64,000 nt of DNA from Albibacillus kandeliae (GCF_003116585.1 NZ_QEHM01000007.1:358388-422387); one strand, 5' to 3'. Shown: positions 7,064 to 15,372, counted from the stretch's first letter. Notes: generated by a model not told the origin, from the letters alone. Program-made: numbers and translations.

Positions 7064-7860
7064 GGACTCCCCGCAGTTACCTGTTCGTCCCCGGGCACAA
7101 GCCCGAGCTCTTCGCCAAGGCCGCCACCTCGGGCGCCGACGCGATCATCCTTGACCTCGAGGATGCCGTCGGGCCGGGGCTGAAGGACAGCGCCCGTGAC
7201 AGTGTTGGCGCGCACGTCAGGACTGACGAGCGAGCGGTCGTTAGGGTCAATGGCATGGACAGCCTGTGGTTCGACGCCGATCTCGACGCGCTGGCCGGGG
7301 CCGGCTGCGCTACAGTCATGGTGCCCAAGGCGACGCCCGCCAGCCTGCGGGCGGTCGCCGACCGGCTGCCCGGCACGCCGCTGATCGCCCTGATCGAGAC
7401 CGCCGAGGGCCTCGCGACCGTCCGCGAGAGCGTGACCATCGCGGGGCTGTCGCGGCTGGCTTTCGGCAATCTCGACTTTGCCGCCGACCTGCGCATTCCC
7501 GACACGGGCGCACTCCTCGACCCCGCGCGGTTCGAACTCGTGCTCGCCTCCCGTCTCGGTGGTCTGGCCCAACCGGTCGATGGGGTGACGCAGGACTTCC
7601 GCGATACCGCCGTCGTCGAAGCTGACGCCCGCCGCGCCCGCACCCTCGGCTTCGGGGCCAAGCTCTGCATCCACCCGGCCCAGGTGACCGCGACGAACGA
7701 GAGTTTCCTGCCAACCGACGCCGAGGTCGACCGGGCACAAAGGATCATCGCCGCGCTGGAGGCTTCGGGAAACTCCGTGGTCGCGGTGGATGGCAAGATG
7801 GTCGACCGCCCGGTCATCGACTGGGCCCACCAGATCATGCGGCAGAGGGAAGTCGTCTGA
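7060..7860 (+). CDS. HpcH/HpaI aldolase/citrate lyase family CoA-ester lyase (CitE-like)
   Basis: A 266-residue TIM-barrel lyase with the CitE/citramalyl-CoA/malyl-CoA lyase fingerprints: PRSYLFVPGH at the N-terminus, IILDLEDAV (Mg site), VPK, IETAEG with the metal-binding Glu, FGNLDFAADL with the metal-binding Asp, and the CoA-contacting AKLCIHPAQV. It should cleave a 3-hydroxy-acyl-CoA retro-aldol fashion; in this operon (S)-citramalyl-CoA is the natural guess, giving acetyl-CoA and pyruvate. The start overlaps the hydratase stop, so translation is coupled. No terminator is visible after the stop. Fold is certain, stereochemistry and substrate are inferred. Confidence 0.88.
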   Translation: MRTPRSYLFVPGHKPELFAKAATSGADAIILDLEDAVGPGLKDSARDSVGAHVRTDERAVVRVNGMDSLWFDADLDALAGAGCATVMVPKATPASLRAVADRLPGTPLIALIETAEGLATVRESVTIAGLSRLAFGNLDFAADLRIPDTGALLDPARFELVLASRLGGLAQPVDGVTQDFRDTAVVEADARRARTLGFGAKLCIHPAQVTATNESFLPTDAEVDRAQRIIAALEASGNSVVAVDGKMVDRPVIDWAHQIMRQREVV

Positions 7861-7895
7861 CCCCGGAGGCCTCACTTCGCGAGCTCACCCCCTTT

Positions 7896-7921
7896 ATCCT
7901 ACATTACGTAAAAAATAGGAT
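7896..7921. promoter_or_regulatory. Inverted repeat upstream of the second GntR gene
   Basis: ATCCTA (7896-7901) and TAGGAT (7916-7921) are perfect arms around a 14-nt AT-rich spacer. A third half-site TAGGAT occurs at 7954-7959. The cluster lies 75-100 bp upstream of the GntR start in the gap after the CoA lyase and is a candidate autoregulatory operator. Confidence 0.4.
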
Positions 7922-7994
7922 CCTCTCCCATTTCCTCCCGTGCGGCCTGCGTATAGGATCACCAGGACACCCGGAACCAAGCCGCGAGCCTGCC

Positions 7995-8672
7995 GTGAAG
8001 ATCTTCGTTTCCGAAACCGCCGGCGAGTCCGTCGGGGACGCCACCCTGCGCAAGCTGCGCTTCGACATCCTGCGCTGCGCCTTAAAACCGGACGAGCGGC
8101 TGCGTCTCGATCGGCTGCGCGAAGCCTATGGGGTCAGCGTCACCACCCTGCGCGAGATCCTGAACCGGCTTGTCGTCGAAGGCTTCGTGGTTGCCGAAGG
8201 CCAGCGCGGGTTCGAGGTCGCACCCGTCTACGAGGCCGACCTGCGCGACATCTGCGAACTGCGCCTGCTGCTGGAGTGCCACGCCCTGCGCCGCTCGATC
8301 GAACTTGGCAGCCTCGACTGGGAGGCGCATGTCGTGTCCGCCCATCACAAGCTGCAATCGGTCGAGGCCAAGCTGATGGACGGCGCGCCCTCTTCGGTCG
8401 AGCAATGGGTGCAGTTCGACTGGGATTTCCACCACGCGACGATCTCGGCCTGTGACATGCCCGCGCTGATGACCACCCACTCGAACGTGTTCGACCGCTA
8501 CCTGCGCTATCACCTTCTGGCGCTCGATTTTCGCGGCAAACCGGCCGCTGACGAGCACCGCCGTCTGCGTGACCTCGTCATTGCCCGCGATGCCGAGGCG
8601 GCGGTTACCTTGCTGACCTCGCATGTTCGGGCGGGGATGGAACACATCCTCGCCACCGGCAAGTTCAGCTGA
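7995..8672 (+). CDS. GntR family transcriptional regulator (FCD type)
   Basis: A 225-residue regulator starting at GTG 7995; no strong ribosome binding site is visible, so the exact start is less sure. The winged helix (about residues 15-80) includes AYGVSVTTLREILNRLVVEGFV. The FCD domain shows the metal-ligand pattern ELRLLLECHAL, WDFHHATISAC and ADEHRRLRDL. It lies directly behind the C5-dicarboxylate CoA operon in the same direction but 134 bp away, with an inverted repeat in the gap. It meets the convergent dehydroquinase-like gene with 3 bp between stops. Likely targets are the CoA operon upstream or the dehydroquinase-like/TRAP genes downstream. Confidence 0.9.
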   Translation: MKIFVSETAGESVGDATLRKLRFDILRCALKPDERLRLDRLREAYGVSVTTLREILNRLVVEGFVVAEGQRGFEVAPVYEADLRDICELRLLLECHALRRSIELGSLDWEAHVVSAHHKLQSVEAKLMDGAPSSVEQWVQFDWDFHHATISACDMPALMTTHSNVFDRYLRYHLLALDFRGKPAADEHRRLRDLVIARDAEAAVTLLTSHVRAGMEHILATGKFS

Positions 8673-8675
8673 AGA

Positions 8676-9119
8676 CTAACACGCCCGTTCGTCGACCATC
8701 TCGCGTAGGATCCGTACCGCGTGGGCATAGCCCCGCGCGCCGGTGCCCGCCATCACGGCGGTCGCGACCGGCGAGACCAGCGAAGTGTGGTACATCGGCT
8801 CGCGCTTGTGGACGTTGGAGATGTGGAACTCGATCATCGGGTGCGGGTACATCTTGAGCGCATCCATCACCGCCATCGAATAGAAGGTGAACGCCGCCGG
8901 GTTGATCAGCAGGGCCGAGGACTCGTCGATGGCCTCGTGGATCCAGCCGATCAGCTCGGATTCCGAATTGGTCTGGCGAAAGACCAGCCCCTCCTGCCCC
9001 GCAGCCGCCTTGCAGCGTTCTTCGACTTCGGCCAGCGTTGTCCTGCCGTAGATCTCGGGCTCGCGCAGGCCCAGCCGGTTGAGGTTGGGGCCGTTCAGAA
9101 CGTAGAGGGGTTTGCGCAT
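8676..9119 (-). CDS. Type II 3-dehydroquinate dehydratase-like protein, divergent active site
   Basis: A 147-residue flavodoxin-like protein with the type II dehydroquinase framework. It has the N-terminal LNGPNLNRLGLREPEIYG (catalytic Arg and Tyr), NPAAF, EFHISNVHKRE with the catalytic His, and GARGY near the end. The usual substrate-binding His in the NPxxxTH stretch is Phe here (NPAAFTFYS), and the QSNHEG loop reads QTNSES. The true housekeeping AroQ keeps that His, so I think this copy acts on a different cyclic acid or is a quinate-pathway variant. It sits on the same strand just after a TRAP binding protein, which may import its substrate. The canonical gene name aroQ is withheld for this reason. 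Confidence 0.78.
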   Translation of the reverse strand: MRKPLYVLNGPNLNRLGLREPEIYGRTTLAEVEERCKAAAGQEGLVFRQTNSESELIGWIHEAIDESSALLINPAAFTFYSMAVMDALKMYPHPMIEFHISNVHKREPMYHTSLVSPVATAVMAGTGARGYAHAVRILREMVDERAC

Positions 9120-9222
9120 GATCTTTCCCTATGCACGCCTTGTCTGATCCGGGAAGGACGGCGCACCGCGCCCTTCCCGGCTTTCCCGGTAGTGGCGGCC
9201 CGGTACCGGGCCGCGCGTCAAC

Positions 9223-10206
9223 TCAGAGCGCGTTGATCCGGTCGAGCATCCCTGCGGGCCAGTCCTTGGACAGGTCCGAGTTCAGGTACATCTCCTGCGC
9301 GTGCTTGCGGAACGCGTCGACGTCGGGCGTCGAGATCTTGAGCCCCTCGCTCTCGAAGAACGCGCCCAGCTTGTCCTCCTGTGCAAGATGCTGCTCGGTG
9401 CTCCAGGCGATGGCCTTGTCGGCTGCGGCCTGGAACGCCTGCTGCTGATCCGCGCTCATCGCGTCCCACGCCTGCTGCGAGATCACCAGCAGGTCATAGG
9501 CGACGAGGTGAGAGGTCCGCACGATCTGGCTCATCACCTCGTAGAACTTCATGTTCTCGACGTTCGGATAAGGGTTGTCCTGCCCGTCGATGGCCCCGGT
9601 CTGCAACCCGGTGTAGACCTCGGCATAGGCCATCGGCGTCGGGTTTGCCCCAAGGGCCGAACCAAGGAATTGCCACGCGTCCCCGCCCGGCATCCGCAGC
9701 TTGATCCCCTGCATGTCCGCCGGCGTCTTGATCTCCTTGTCGACGCGCAGCCCGACCTGCCGGGTGCCGAAGTAGGTCGGCCCGAGGATGTGGATGCCCA
9801 GCTGGTCCTCTGCCATTGCCTTCATCTCGGCGCCCGCGTCGCTCTCGAAGAACGCCTTCAGATGCGCCGCGTCGCGGAACAGGTAGGCCGAGGTCAGGAT
9901 CGAGAAGGCCGGGATCTGCTTGGCAATGTCCTGCGGCGCGACGTTGCCCATCGACAGGTTGCCGCGCTGGATCGCAGTGATTTCGGTCCCCTGCTTGAAC
10001 AGGTTGCCGCCGTAGTAGAGCTGCAGGCTGGCGATATCAGCCACATCCGCCTTGAACATCTCCATCATCTCGGCGCGGATGTCCTGCTGCGAGAACACCG
10101 CCGAGAAGGTCAGCTCGGGCTTGTCCTGCGCGATAACCGCCTGCGGTCCCCCAACGAAGAGTGCCGCGCCCGCGAGGGCCCCCAGCATCAGTCTCCGGTC
10201 CATCAT
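9223..10206 (-). CDS. TRAP transporter solute-binding protein (DctP family), orphan
   Basis: A 327-residue periplasmic binding protein with a cleavable signal peptide (MMDRRLMLGALAGAALFVG, cleavage near QAVIAQ). The DctP signature is present: GIKLRMPGG carries the Arg that grips the ligand carboxylate, followed by GANPTPMAYAEVYTGLQTGAIDG. Ligands of the family are C4-dicarboxylates, keto acids, sugars acids and aromatic acids. No DctQ or DctM gene lies nearby; the only TRAP membrane genes in the window belong to the malonate operon. It therefore either serves membrane subunits encoded elsewhere or is a remnant. It is probably the first gene of a unit with the dehydroquinase-like gene, 103 bp downstream. 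Confidence 0.88.
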   Translation of the reverse strand: MMDRRLMLGALAGAALFVGGPQAVIAQDKPELTFSAVFSQQDIRAEMMEMFKADVADIASLQLYYGGNLFKQGTEITAIQRGNLSMGNVAPQDIAKQIPAFSILTSAYLFRDAAHLKAFFESDAGAEMKAMAEDQLGIHILGPTYFGTRQVGLRVDKEIKTPADMQGIKLRMPGGDAWQFLGSALGANPTPMAYAEVYTGLQTGAIDGQDNPYPNVENMKFYEVMSQIVRTSHLVAYDLLVISQQAWDAMSADQQQAFQAAADKAIAWSTEQHLAQEDKLGAFFESEGLKISTPDVDAFRKHAQEMYLNSDLSKDWPAGMLDRINAL

Positions 10207-10230
10207 GTTGTTTCCTCCCCATTTTGAATC

Positions 10231-10250
10231 ATACGAATCTATCTTCGTAT
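10231..10250. promoter_or_regulatory. Operator-like inverted repeat between the TRAP gene and the SDR gene
   Basis: ATACGAA (10231-10237) and TTCGTAT (10244-10250) are perfect 7-bp arms around six bases, in an AT-rich divergent promoter region. A further AATACGA lies at 10268-10274. Position and size suit a GntR or LacI dimer controlling one or both flanking genes. Confidence 0.5.
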
Positions 10251-10375
10251 TATGATCATCAAAATCTAATACGATTTCGGATGCCTTGCAAACCGCGTCG
10301 AACGCGATCGATCACGTGGCTCCCCGGTCGCGATCCCGCTAGAGTGGCGCGAACAGGGAATTGACGGAGGGCAAC

Positions 10376-11161
10376 ATGACCGATCTGACCGGGAAAACCG
10401 CCATCGTGACGGGTGGACTTTCGGGCATGGGCCTCGCCATCGCCGAAGCGCTGGCCCAAGCCGGGGCGGCCGTCGCGGTCGGTTCCCGCTCGGCCCGGAG
10501 CAGCGACGATCCGGCGCTTTCCGCGCTGAGAACTGCGGGCGACCGTGTCTTCGCCGCGCCGCTCGACGTGACCGACCAGTCCAGCATCGACGCCTTCATC
10601 GCGGGCGCGGATGCCGCGATCGGCCCCGCCGACATCCTCGTCAATGCAGCTGGCATGACCCGCGAGCAGCCAGTCTGCGGCCACGACGACGCCCTCTGGA
10701 ACGCGATCCTCCACACCAACCTCACCGGCGCCTTCCGGATGACCCGCGCCCTGCTGCCCGGCATGATCGACAAGGGGTTCGGGCGCATCATTAACATAGG
10801 TTCCACCGCCGCCAGCGTCGGGTGGAAGGACAACCCGGCCTACTGCGCCTCAAAGGCAGGGCTGCTGGGGCTGACCCGCTGTGTCGCCCTGGAAGGCGCG
10901 CCCCACGGGGTGACCTGCGTGATGATCAGCCCCACCTGGGTGGAAACCGACCTGATGCGCCGCGACGTGGCCGAGATCGTCCAGCGAGAGGCGCGCGGGC
11001 GCAGCGTCGAGCAGGCAATGGCGGATATCGCCTCGGAGAACCCGCAGGGCCGCATCCTCCAGACCGATGAGATCGCCGCGCTTGCCCTTTACCTGTGCAG
11101 CGATGCGGCACGCGGCATCACGATGGAGAACATTCAGGTGACCGGCGGCGCACTCTGGTAG
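10376..11161 (+). CDS. Short-chain dehydrogenase/reductase
   Basis: The start at ATG 10376 is set by GGAGG five bases upstream and gives 261 residues. The Rossmann motif TGGLSGMG follows VTG near residue 10-18, then LVNAAG, the catalytic Ser in NIGSTAAS and the YCASK tetrad Tyr/Lys. Glycine-rich cofactor binding without an obvious NADP-selecting Arg leaves coenzyme preference open. It is transcribed divergently from the orphan TRAP binding protein, sharing an inverted-repeat operator region, so it may oxidise the compound that protein binds. It resembles 3-oxoacyl-ACP reductase or sugar-acid dehydrogenase type SDRs; substrate not predictable. Confidence 0.87.
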   Translation: MTDLTGKTAIVTGGLSGMGLAIAEALAQAGAAVAVGSRSARSSDDPALSALRTAGDRVFAAPLDVTDQSSIDAFIAGADAAIGPADILVNAAGMTREQPVCGHDDALWNAILHTNLTGAFRMTRALLPGMIDKGFGRIINIGSTAASVGWKDNPAYCASKAGLLGLTRCVALEGAPHGVTCVMISPTWVETDLMRRDVAEIVQREARGRSVEQAMADIASENPQGRILQTDEIAALALYLCSDAARGITMENIQVTGGALW

Positions 11162-11243
11162 GCGCCGCGCGGCCCGGCTTGTCCTGCGGACCGGAAAGCG
11201 CCAGAGTCGTCCTGCCGACCCGCACGAGCGACAGGATGCCGAG

Positions 11244-12206
11244 ATGGAGACCAACCGCTTCGTTGAGACCCTGCCGGAGATAACCGGCGCAATGGGAACC
11301 GCGCGTTTCGAGAAACAGCTCGCCGACGCGATCGGCACCGTGCTCGATTACGATTTTATCACGATGGCGCGTTACTCGGCTTTCGACCAGCCCCGCTTCC
11401 TGATTCACTCGCACTCCTTCCCATCGCACCTGGCCGAGCTCTATCTTTCGGAGTTCATCGAGGACGACCCCTATCTCGAACACTGGCGCGAGAGCGAGAA
11501 ACCGGGGGTGATCTGGCTGCAGGACATGATCGCCGGGCACAACCGGTGCGACAACTACGTGCAGAACTTCCTGCCCCAGATCCGGGTGAAGGACGAGATC
11601 GGGGTCTTCATGCCTGCCGTCGCGCGGGATTCCGTCGCCTTCTTCTACAACAACCGCCGAGGACTGTTCACGCCCGAGGACGTGCTGAACCTGCGCGGCA
11701 TCTTCCCTGCCGCGGCCTCGCTCTACAGGCTGCACATCCGCCTTCTGATGAGCGGCGAGCAGCCCGATATCGAGAGTTCTCCGTCGCTCGGGCGCCCCAT
11801 GCGTCTTACCAGTGTCACGGGCGAGACCATCTGGGTCACCAACGAGTGGCGCGAACAGAAGAGCCCCTTTGGCCAGATGATCCGCACCTCCATCGCCGGC
11901 GAGTTCGGCGGAACCGAGCGCTATGTCTGGACCCCGGCACCCCAGAGAGCCGGTGCGCCGGGCCGCTCGACCAGCATCGAGGCCTGGGGCAACCAGTTGG
12001 GTCTGACCCCGCGCGAGCGCGATATCGTCGGCCTGACCCTCGAAGGCCACAACAGCTCCGGCATCGCCGGGGCGCTGGGGCTCTCGGTCGGCAACATCAA
12101 GAACCACAAGCGCCGGATCTACAACAAGCTCGACATCACCAGCGAGCGCGAGCTCTTCCTGCTCTACATCGAGGCGATGTCACTGGGCCAGCCGTCAGCG
12201 TCCTGA
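11244..12206 (+). CDS. LuxR-type helix-turn-helix transcriptional regulator
   Basis: A 320-residue regulator whose C-terminal 65 residues form a clear GerE/LuxR DNA-binding domain (LTPRERDIVGLTLEG, then SVGNIKNHKRRIYNKLDI). The N-terminal 230 residues are a probable sensor domain and do not show a convincing acyl-homoserine-lactone pocket, nor a phosphoacceptor receiver. This architecture is common for solo LuxR regulators near compatible-solute loci in Rhodobacteraceae. Its stop overlaps the convergent betaine permease stop by 12 bp. I infer a role in controlling betaine uptake or breakdown, but no operator could be identified. A LuxR solo responding to a plant or algal metabolite is an alternative. 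Confidence 0.85.
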   Translation: METNRFVETLPEITGAMGTARFEKQLADAIGTVLDYDFITMARYSAFDQPRFLIHSHSFPSHLAELYLSEFIEDDPYLEHWRESEKPGVIWLQDMIAGHNRCDNYVQNFLPQIRVKDEIGVFMPAVARDSVAFFYNNRRGLFTPEDVLNLRGIFPAAASLYRLHIRLLMSGEQPDIESSPSLGRPMRLTSVTGETIWVTNEWREQKSPFGQMIRTSIAGEFGGTERYVWTPAPQRAGAPGRSTSIEAWGNQLGLTPRERDIVGLTLEGHNSSGIAGALGLSVGNIKNHKRRIYNKLDITSERELFLLYIEAMSLGQPSAS

Positions 12207-14258
12207 CCGGATCACCGCCTGCAGGATCCGGTCCGCCGTCATGGCGATCAGCGCCATGCCAAGCCCTGCCACCAGCCCCGCCCCGGCGTTGGCCTTGCCA
12301 AGAGCGATGTAGATCGCCTGCCCGAGGTCGGTGGTTCCGACCAGTGCGGCGATCACCAGCATACCGAGCGCGTAGAGAATGGTCTGGTTGATGCCGATGA
12401 GGATCTGCGCCTGCGCCAGCGGCAGACGGATCTGCCAGAACATCTGCCAGGGCGAACAGCCGCTGGACACCCCGGCCTCGATCAGCGGTCGCGGAACCGA
12501 GCGCAGCCCATGCTCGGTATAGCGGATCATCGGAACGATGGCATAGGCGACCACCGCCAGCAGCGCGGTGAAGTCACCGACCTGAAACAGCATCAGCGCC
12601 GGGATCAGGAAGACGAACTGCGGCAGCGTCTGCAACATGTCGTTGATCGGGCGGATGACCTGCGAGACCACGTCGGAGGATGCCGCCCAGATGCCGATGA
12701 CACCGCCCAGCAGGATGCAGATCACCACCGCGACGAAGCAGAGGTAGATCGACAGCATGGCCGGGGGCCAGATGCCGTTCAGCAGCAGGAAGCCGAGGCT
12801 GAAGACGGCAAGGGCCAGCAACCGCCCGCCGCCGACCTGCCAGGCCAGCAGGCCCACGGCCAGCACCACCAGCGCCCAGGGCAGCCCGGTCGCCCCAAGG
12901 AACAGGAACCCCGCGACAATCACCGCCGCCACCCCGGCGCGCCAGCGGCCGAGGCCAAAGGCGACGGCACAGGCCACTGCCGCCAAAAGCCAGTAGATCG
13001 TCTTGGCAAGCGGGGTAAAGGTCACGCCCCAGGTGAAGGGCACCACCGCCCGCTCGAACCCGAGTTTCACCGGCAGGAGCAAGAAGTAGAGGATTGCGTT
13101 CTTGATCCGCGACATCACCTCGCCAAAGGCCATCACGAAGTCGGTGGTCGCCGCGTTGATCGCGTTGGCGGGAAAGAACACCAGCGCCTCGGGCCAGTCG
13201 GCGAAGAAGGGAACCAGCCAGGCCAGCAGCCACGCCCCGCAGATCGCGGCGACGAGGATCACGGCGAACCGCCGCCACGGCCAGCCCGCGTGGCTTGTCG
13301 TCGGCAGCTGACGCGCGGCATAGGCGGCGGTCAGCCGGTCGAGCATGACCGCCAGCACCACGATCACGATACCCGAAAGCAGCCCCTGCCCGAACTGCGC
13401 CTTGCGCATCGCCGAGAGGACCTCCCACCCGATGTCCTCGAATCCGCCGATGATTGCCGCGATGATCACCATCGACAGCGCCGCCATGGTCGTCTGGTTC
13501 ACCCCGATCAGCATCTGCGGCAGCGCGGTCGGCAACTCGGCCCAGAGGAACTGCTGCCGCCGCGAGCATCCCGACATGCACGCGCTCTCGATGATCGCGG
13601 GCGGGATGCGCTGAAACCCCAGGATCGTGTTACGCACCATCGGCGGCACCGCAAAGACCACGCTGGCGATCAGCCCCACCACCGGACCGAAACCAAAGAG
13701 CAGCAGGATCGGGATCAGGTAGGCAAAGGCCGGAACCGTCTGCATCAGGTCGAGCGTGGGCATGATGATCCCGCGCGCTGTCTCGGATCGGTAGCCGAGA
13801 TAGCCTGCGGCAAAGCCGAGAAGCACCGAGAGCGGCAGGGCGACAAGGACCAGCGCGAGGGTGTTCATCGCCTCGGTCCAGTAGCCGGACACCAGGATGT
13901 AGAGCAGGATCGCCCCGATCAGAAGCGTCAGCCGCAGGCCGCCGCCCTGCCAGCTGATCAGCGAGATCGCGGCGAGGGTGACCAGCCAGGGCGTATGCAC
14001 CAGCATCTCCTGCGCCAGCCAGAAGGCCCAACCGAGCCCCCCGCTGATCGCCCGGGTGACGCCGCGCAGGTTTTCGACGATCCAGTCCATCGCGACGTTG
14101 ATCGGCCCCTCCAACGGCAGCAGCCAGCCATCGGGAAAGGTCACCACCTGGGGATATGCGGCGCGGGCCAAAACCAGCGCCGCGCCCACGGCAAAGACCA
14201 GCAGCCAGGGCCAGGCCGCACCGCAAGAGACCACGAAACGCCGCGCGAAACGGCTCAT
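12195..14258 (-). CDS. Glycine betaine-type ABC transporter permease, fused double domain
   Basis: At 687 residues this is about twice the size of a ProW permease. It contains two successive BPD_transp_1 domains. In the first (about residues 105-320) the EAA-type loop region contains GFQRIPPAIIESACMSGCS followed by GVNQTTMAALSMVIIAAI. In the second (about 490-680) the matching stretches are LRSVPRPLIEAGVSSGCS and GINQTILYALGMLVIAAL. Each half thus repeats the QTVPAF / QTLPQF and G-N-Q-T motifs of the ProW/OpuAB family. A single polypeptide can then supply both transmembrane halves of the importer. It overlaps the upstream ATPase gene by 4 nt. It likely imports glycine betaine or a related quaternary amine. 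Confidence 0.9.
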   Translation of the reverse strand: MSRFARRFVVSCGAAWPWLLVFAVGAALVLARAAYPQVVTFPDGWLLPLEGPINVAMDWIVENLRGVTRAISGGLGWAFWLAQEMLVHTPWLVTLAAISLISWQGGGLRLTLLIGAILLYILVSGYWTEAMNTLALVLVALPLSVLLGFAAGYLGYRSETARGIIMPTLDLMQTVPAFAYLIPILLLFGFGPVVGLIASVVFAVPPMVRNTILGFQRIPPAIIESACMSGCSRRQQFLWAELPTALPQMLIGVNQTTMAALSMVIIAAIIGGFEDIGWEVLSAMRKAQFGQGLLSGIVIVVLAVMLDRLTAAYAARQLPTTSHAGWPWRRFAVILVAAICGAWLLAWLVPFFADWPEALVFFPANAINAATTDFVMAFGEVMSRIKNAILYFLLLPVKLGFERAVVPFTWGVTFTPLAKTIYWLLAAVACAVAFGLGRWRAGVAAVIVAGFLFLGATGLPWALVVLAVGLLAWQVGGGRLLALAVFSLGFLLLNGIWPPAMLSIYLCFVAVVICILLGGVIGIWAASSDVVSQVIRPINDMLQTLPQFVFLIPALMLFQVGDFTALLAVVAYAIVPMIRYTEHGLRSVPRPLIEAGVSSGCSPWQMFWQIRLPLAQAQILIGINQTILYALGMLVIAALVGTTDLGQAIYIALGKANAGAGLVAGLGMALIAMTADRILQAVIRSGR

Positions 14259-15310
14259 GCAGCGGTCTCCGGCTGGTCATGATAGAGCGAGCGGATCACT
14301 TCGAGCGGGTGCAGCGAGCCGATCACCGCCCCCTCGGCATCGACGACGTCGACCGTCTCGGTGGTCTCGTCGAACAGCTTGATCGCCTCGTCGAGGATCG
14401 CCTGCCGCGCCACCGTCGGATGGGGTTTGCCGTCGTCCCATGCCGGGCTCATCACGTCCTCGGCGCGCAGCACATTGGCCAGCGGCACGTCACCGATGAA
14501 TCGCCGCACATAGTCGTTCGCCGGGCGCAGCACGATCTCTGCAGGGGTGCCGATCTGCACGATCTCGCCGTCCTTCATGATGCAGATCTCATCGGCCAAC
14601 TTGAGCGCTTCGAGGAAGTCGTGAGTGACGAAGACGATGGTCTTGTTCAATTGCGTCTGGAGACGCAGGAACTCGTCCTGCATCTGCGACCGGATCAGCG
14701 GGTCGAGGGCCGAGAAGGGTTCATCCAGGAACCAGAGTTCGGGTTCCACCGCCAGCGAGCGTGCGATGCCGACCCGCTGCTTCTGCCCGCCCGACAACTC
14801 GTGCGGATAGGCATGCTCGCGCCCCTTGAGACCCACCAGTTCGATCATCTGGCGCGCGCGCTCGCGCCTCTCCTCGCGCGGACGGCGCTGCGCCTTGAGC
14901 GGAAAGGCGACGTTCTGGATCACGTCGAGATGCGGCAGCAGTCCAAAGTCCTGAAACACCATTCCCATCTTGTGGCGCCGGATCTCGATCAGCTCGCTTT
15001 GGCTGGCCCCCAGCAGATCGGTGCCCTCCAGCGTGACCGAGCCGAAGGTCGGCTCGACCAGCCGCGAGATCGAGCGCAGCACCGTGGACTTGCCAGAGCC
15101 CGAAAGCCCCATGATCACGAAGATATGGCCGGTGGGCACGTCGAAACTGACACCGGCGGCGGCAACGTGATGCTGGCTGGCGCGCACATGCGCCAGCCGC
15201 TGCTCGTGGGTCATCCGTGGGAATTCCCCTGACACGACGCCCTTCGGATCGGGTCCGAATATCTTCCACAGGTCCCTGACCGAGAGCTTCGCTTCGGGTT
15301 GGTCGTTCAT
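14255..15310 (-). CDS. Glycine betaine-type ABC transporter ATPase (ProV/OpuAA family) with C-terminal CBS-like region
   Basis: A 351-residue ATPase starting at ATG 15310. It has Walker A GLSGSGKST, Q-loop MVFQDFGLLPH, signature ELSGGQKQR, Walker B LWFLDEPFSALD and switch His FVTHD. An N-terminal extension (residues 1-50, including MTHEQRLAHVRAS) matches the ProV/OpuAA branch. Residues from about 275 onward, after RFIGDVPLANVL, look like a shortened CBS-type regulatory tail ending DVVDAEGAVIGSLHPLEVI, a region that in OpuA senses ionic strength. The stop overlaps the permease start (ATGA). It energises the fused permease with the binding protein encoded 62 bp upstream. Confidence 0.92.
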   Translation of the reverse strand: MNDQPEAKLSVRDLWKIFGPDPKGVVSGEFPRMTHEQRLAHVRASQHHVAAAGVSFDVPTGHIFVIMGLSGSGKSTVLRSISRLVEPTFGSVTLEGTDLLGASQSELIEIRRHKMGMVFQDFGLLPHLDVIQNVAFPLKAQRRPREERRERARQMIELVGLKGREHAYPHELSGGQKQRVGIARSLAVEPELWFLDEPFSALDPLIRSQMQDEFLRLQTQLNKTIVFVTHDFLEALKLADEICIMKDGEIVQIGTPAEIVLRPANDYVRRFIGDVPLANVLRAEDVMSPAWDDGKPHPTVARQAILDEAIKLFDETTETVDVVDAEGAVIGSLHPLEVIRSLYHDQPETAA

Positions 15311-15372
15311 CGCATGATCCAGGCAAGTCAGGTCACGCGGCCCGCCCGTTTGCGGACCGCGCCAGTCGCGGG

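Noticed and set aside
9131..9222. Short gap after the dehydroquinase-like start as a promoter or small gene
   Set aside because: Frames here are short and Arg/Ala-rich, and the CCGGGAAGG / CCTTCCCGG repeats look like an intercistronic hairpin at most; nothing firm enough to list.
10361..10375. TTG start five codons upstream for the SDR gene
   Set aside because: GGAGG at 10366-10370 is correctly spaced for ATG 10376, and the extra residues would be translated ribosome-binding-site sequence.
11244..12206. Quorum-sensing receptor paired with the lactonase-like gene at 273
   Set aside because: The N-terminal domain shows no convincing acyl-homoserine-lactone motif, no luxI gene is present, and the two genes are 10 kb apart.
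12510..14282. Long plus-strand open frame (590 codons) antisense to the fused betaine permease
   Set aside because: Its product is His/Arg/Gln/Pro-rich without domains, as expected from reading GC-rich coding DNA backwards; the minus strand encodes a clear double permease.
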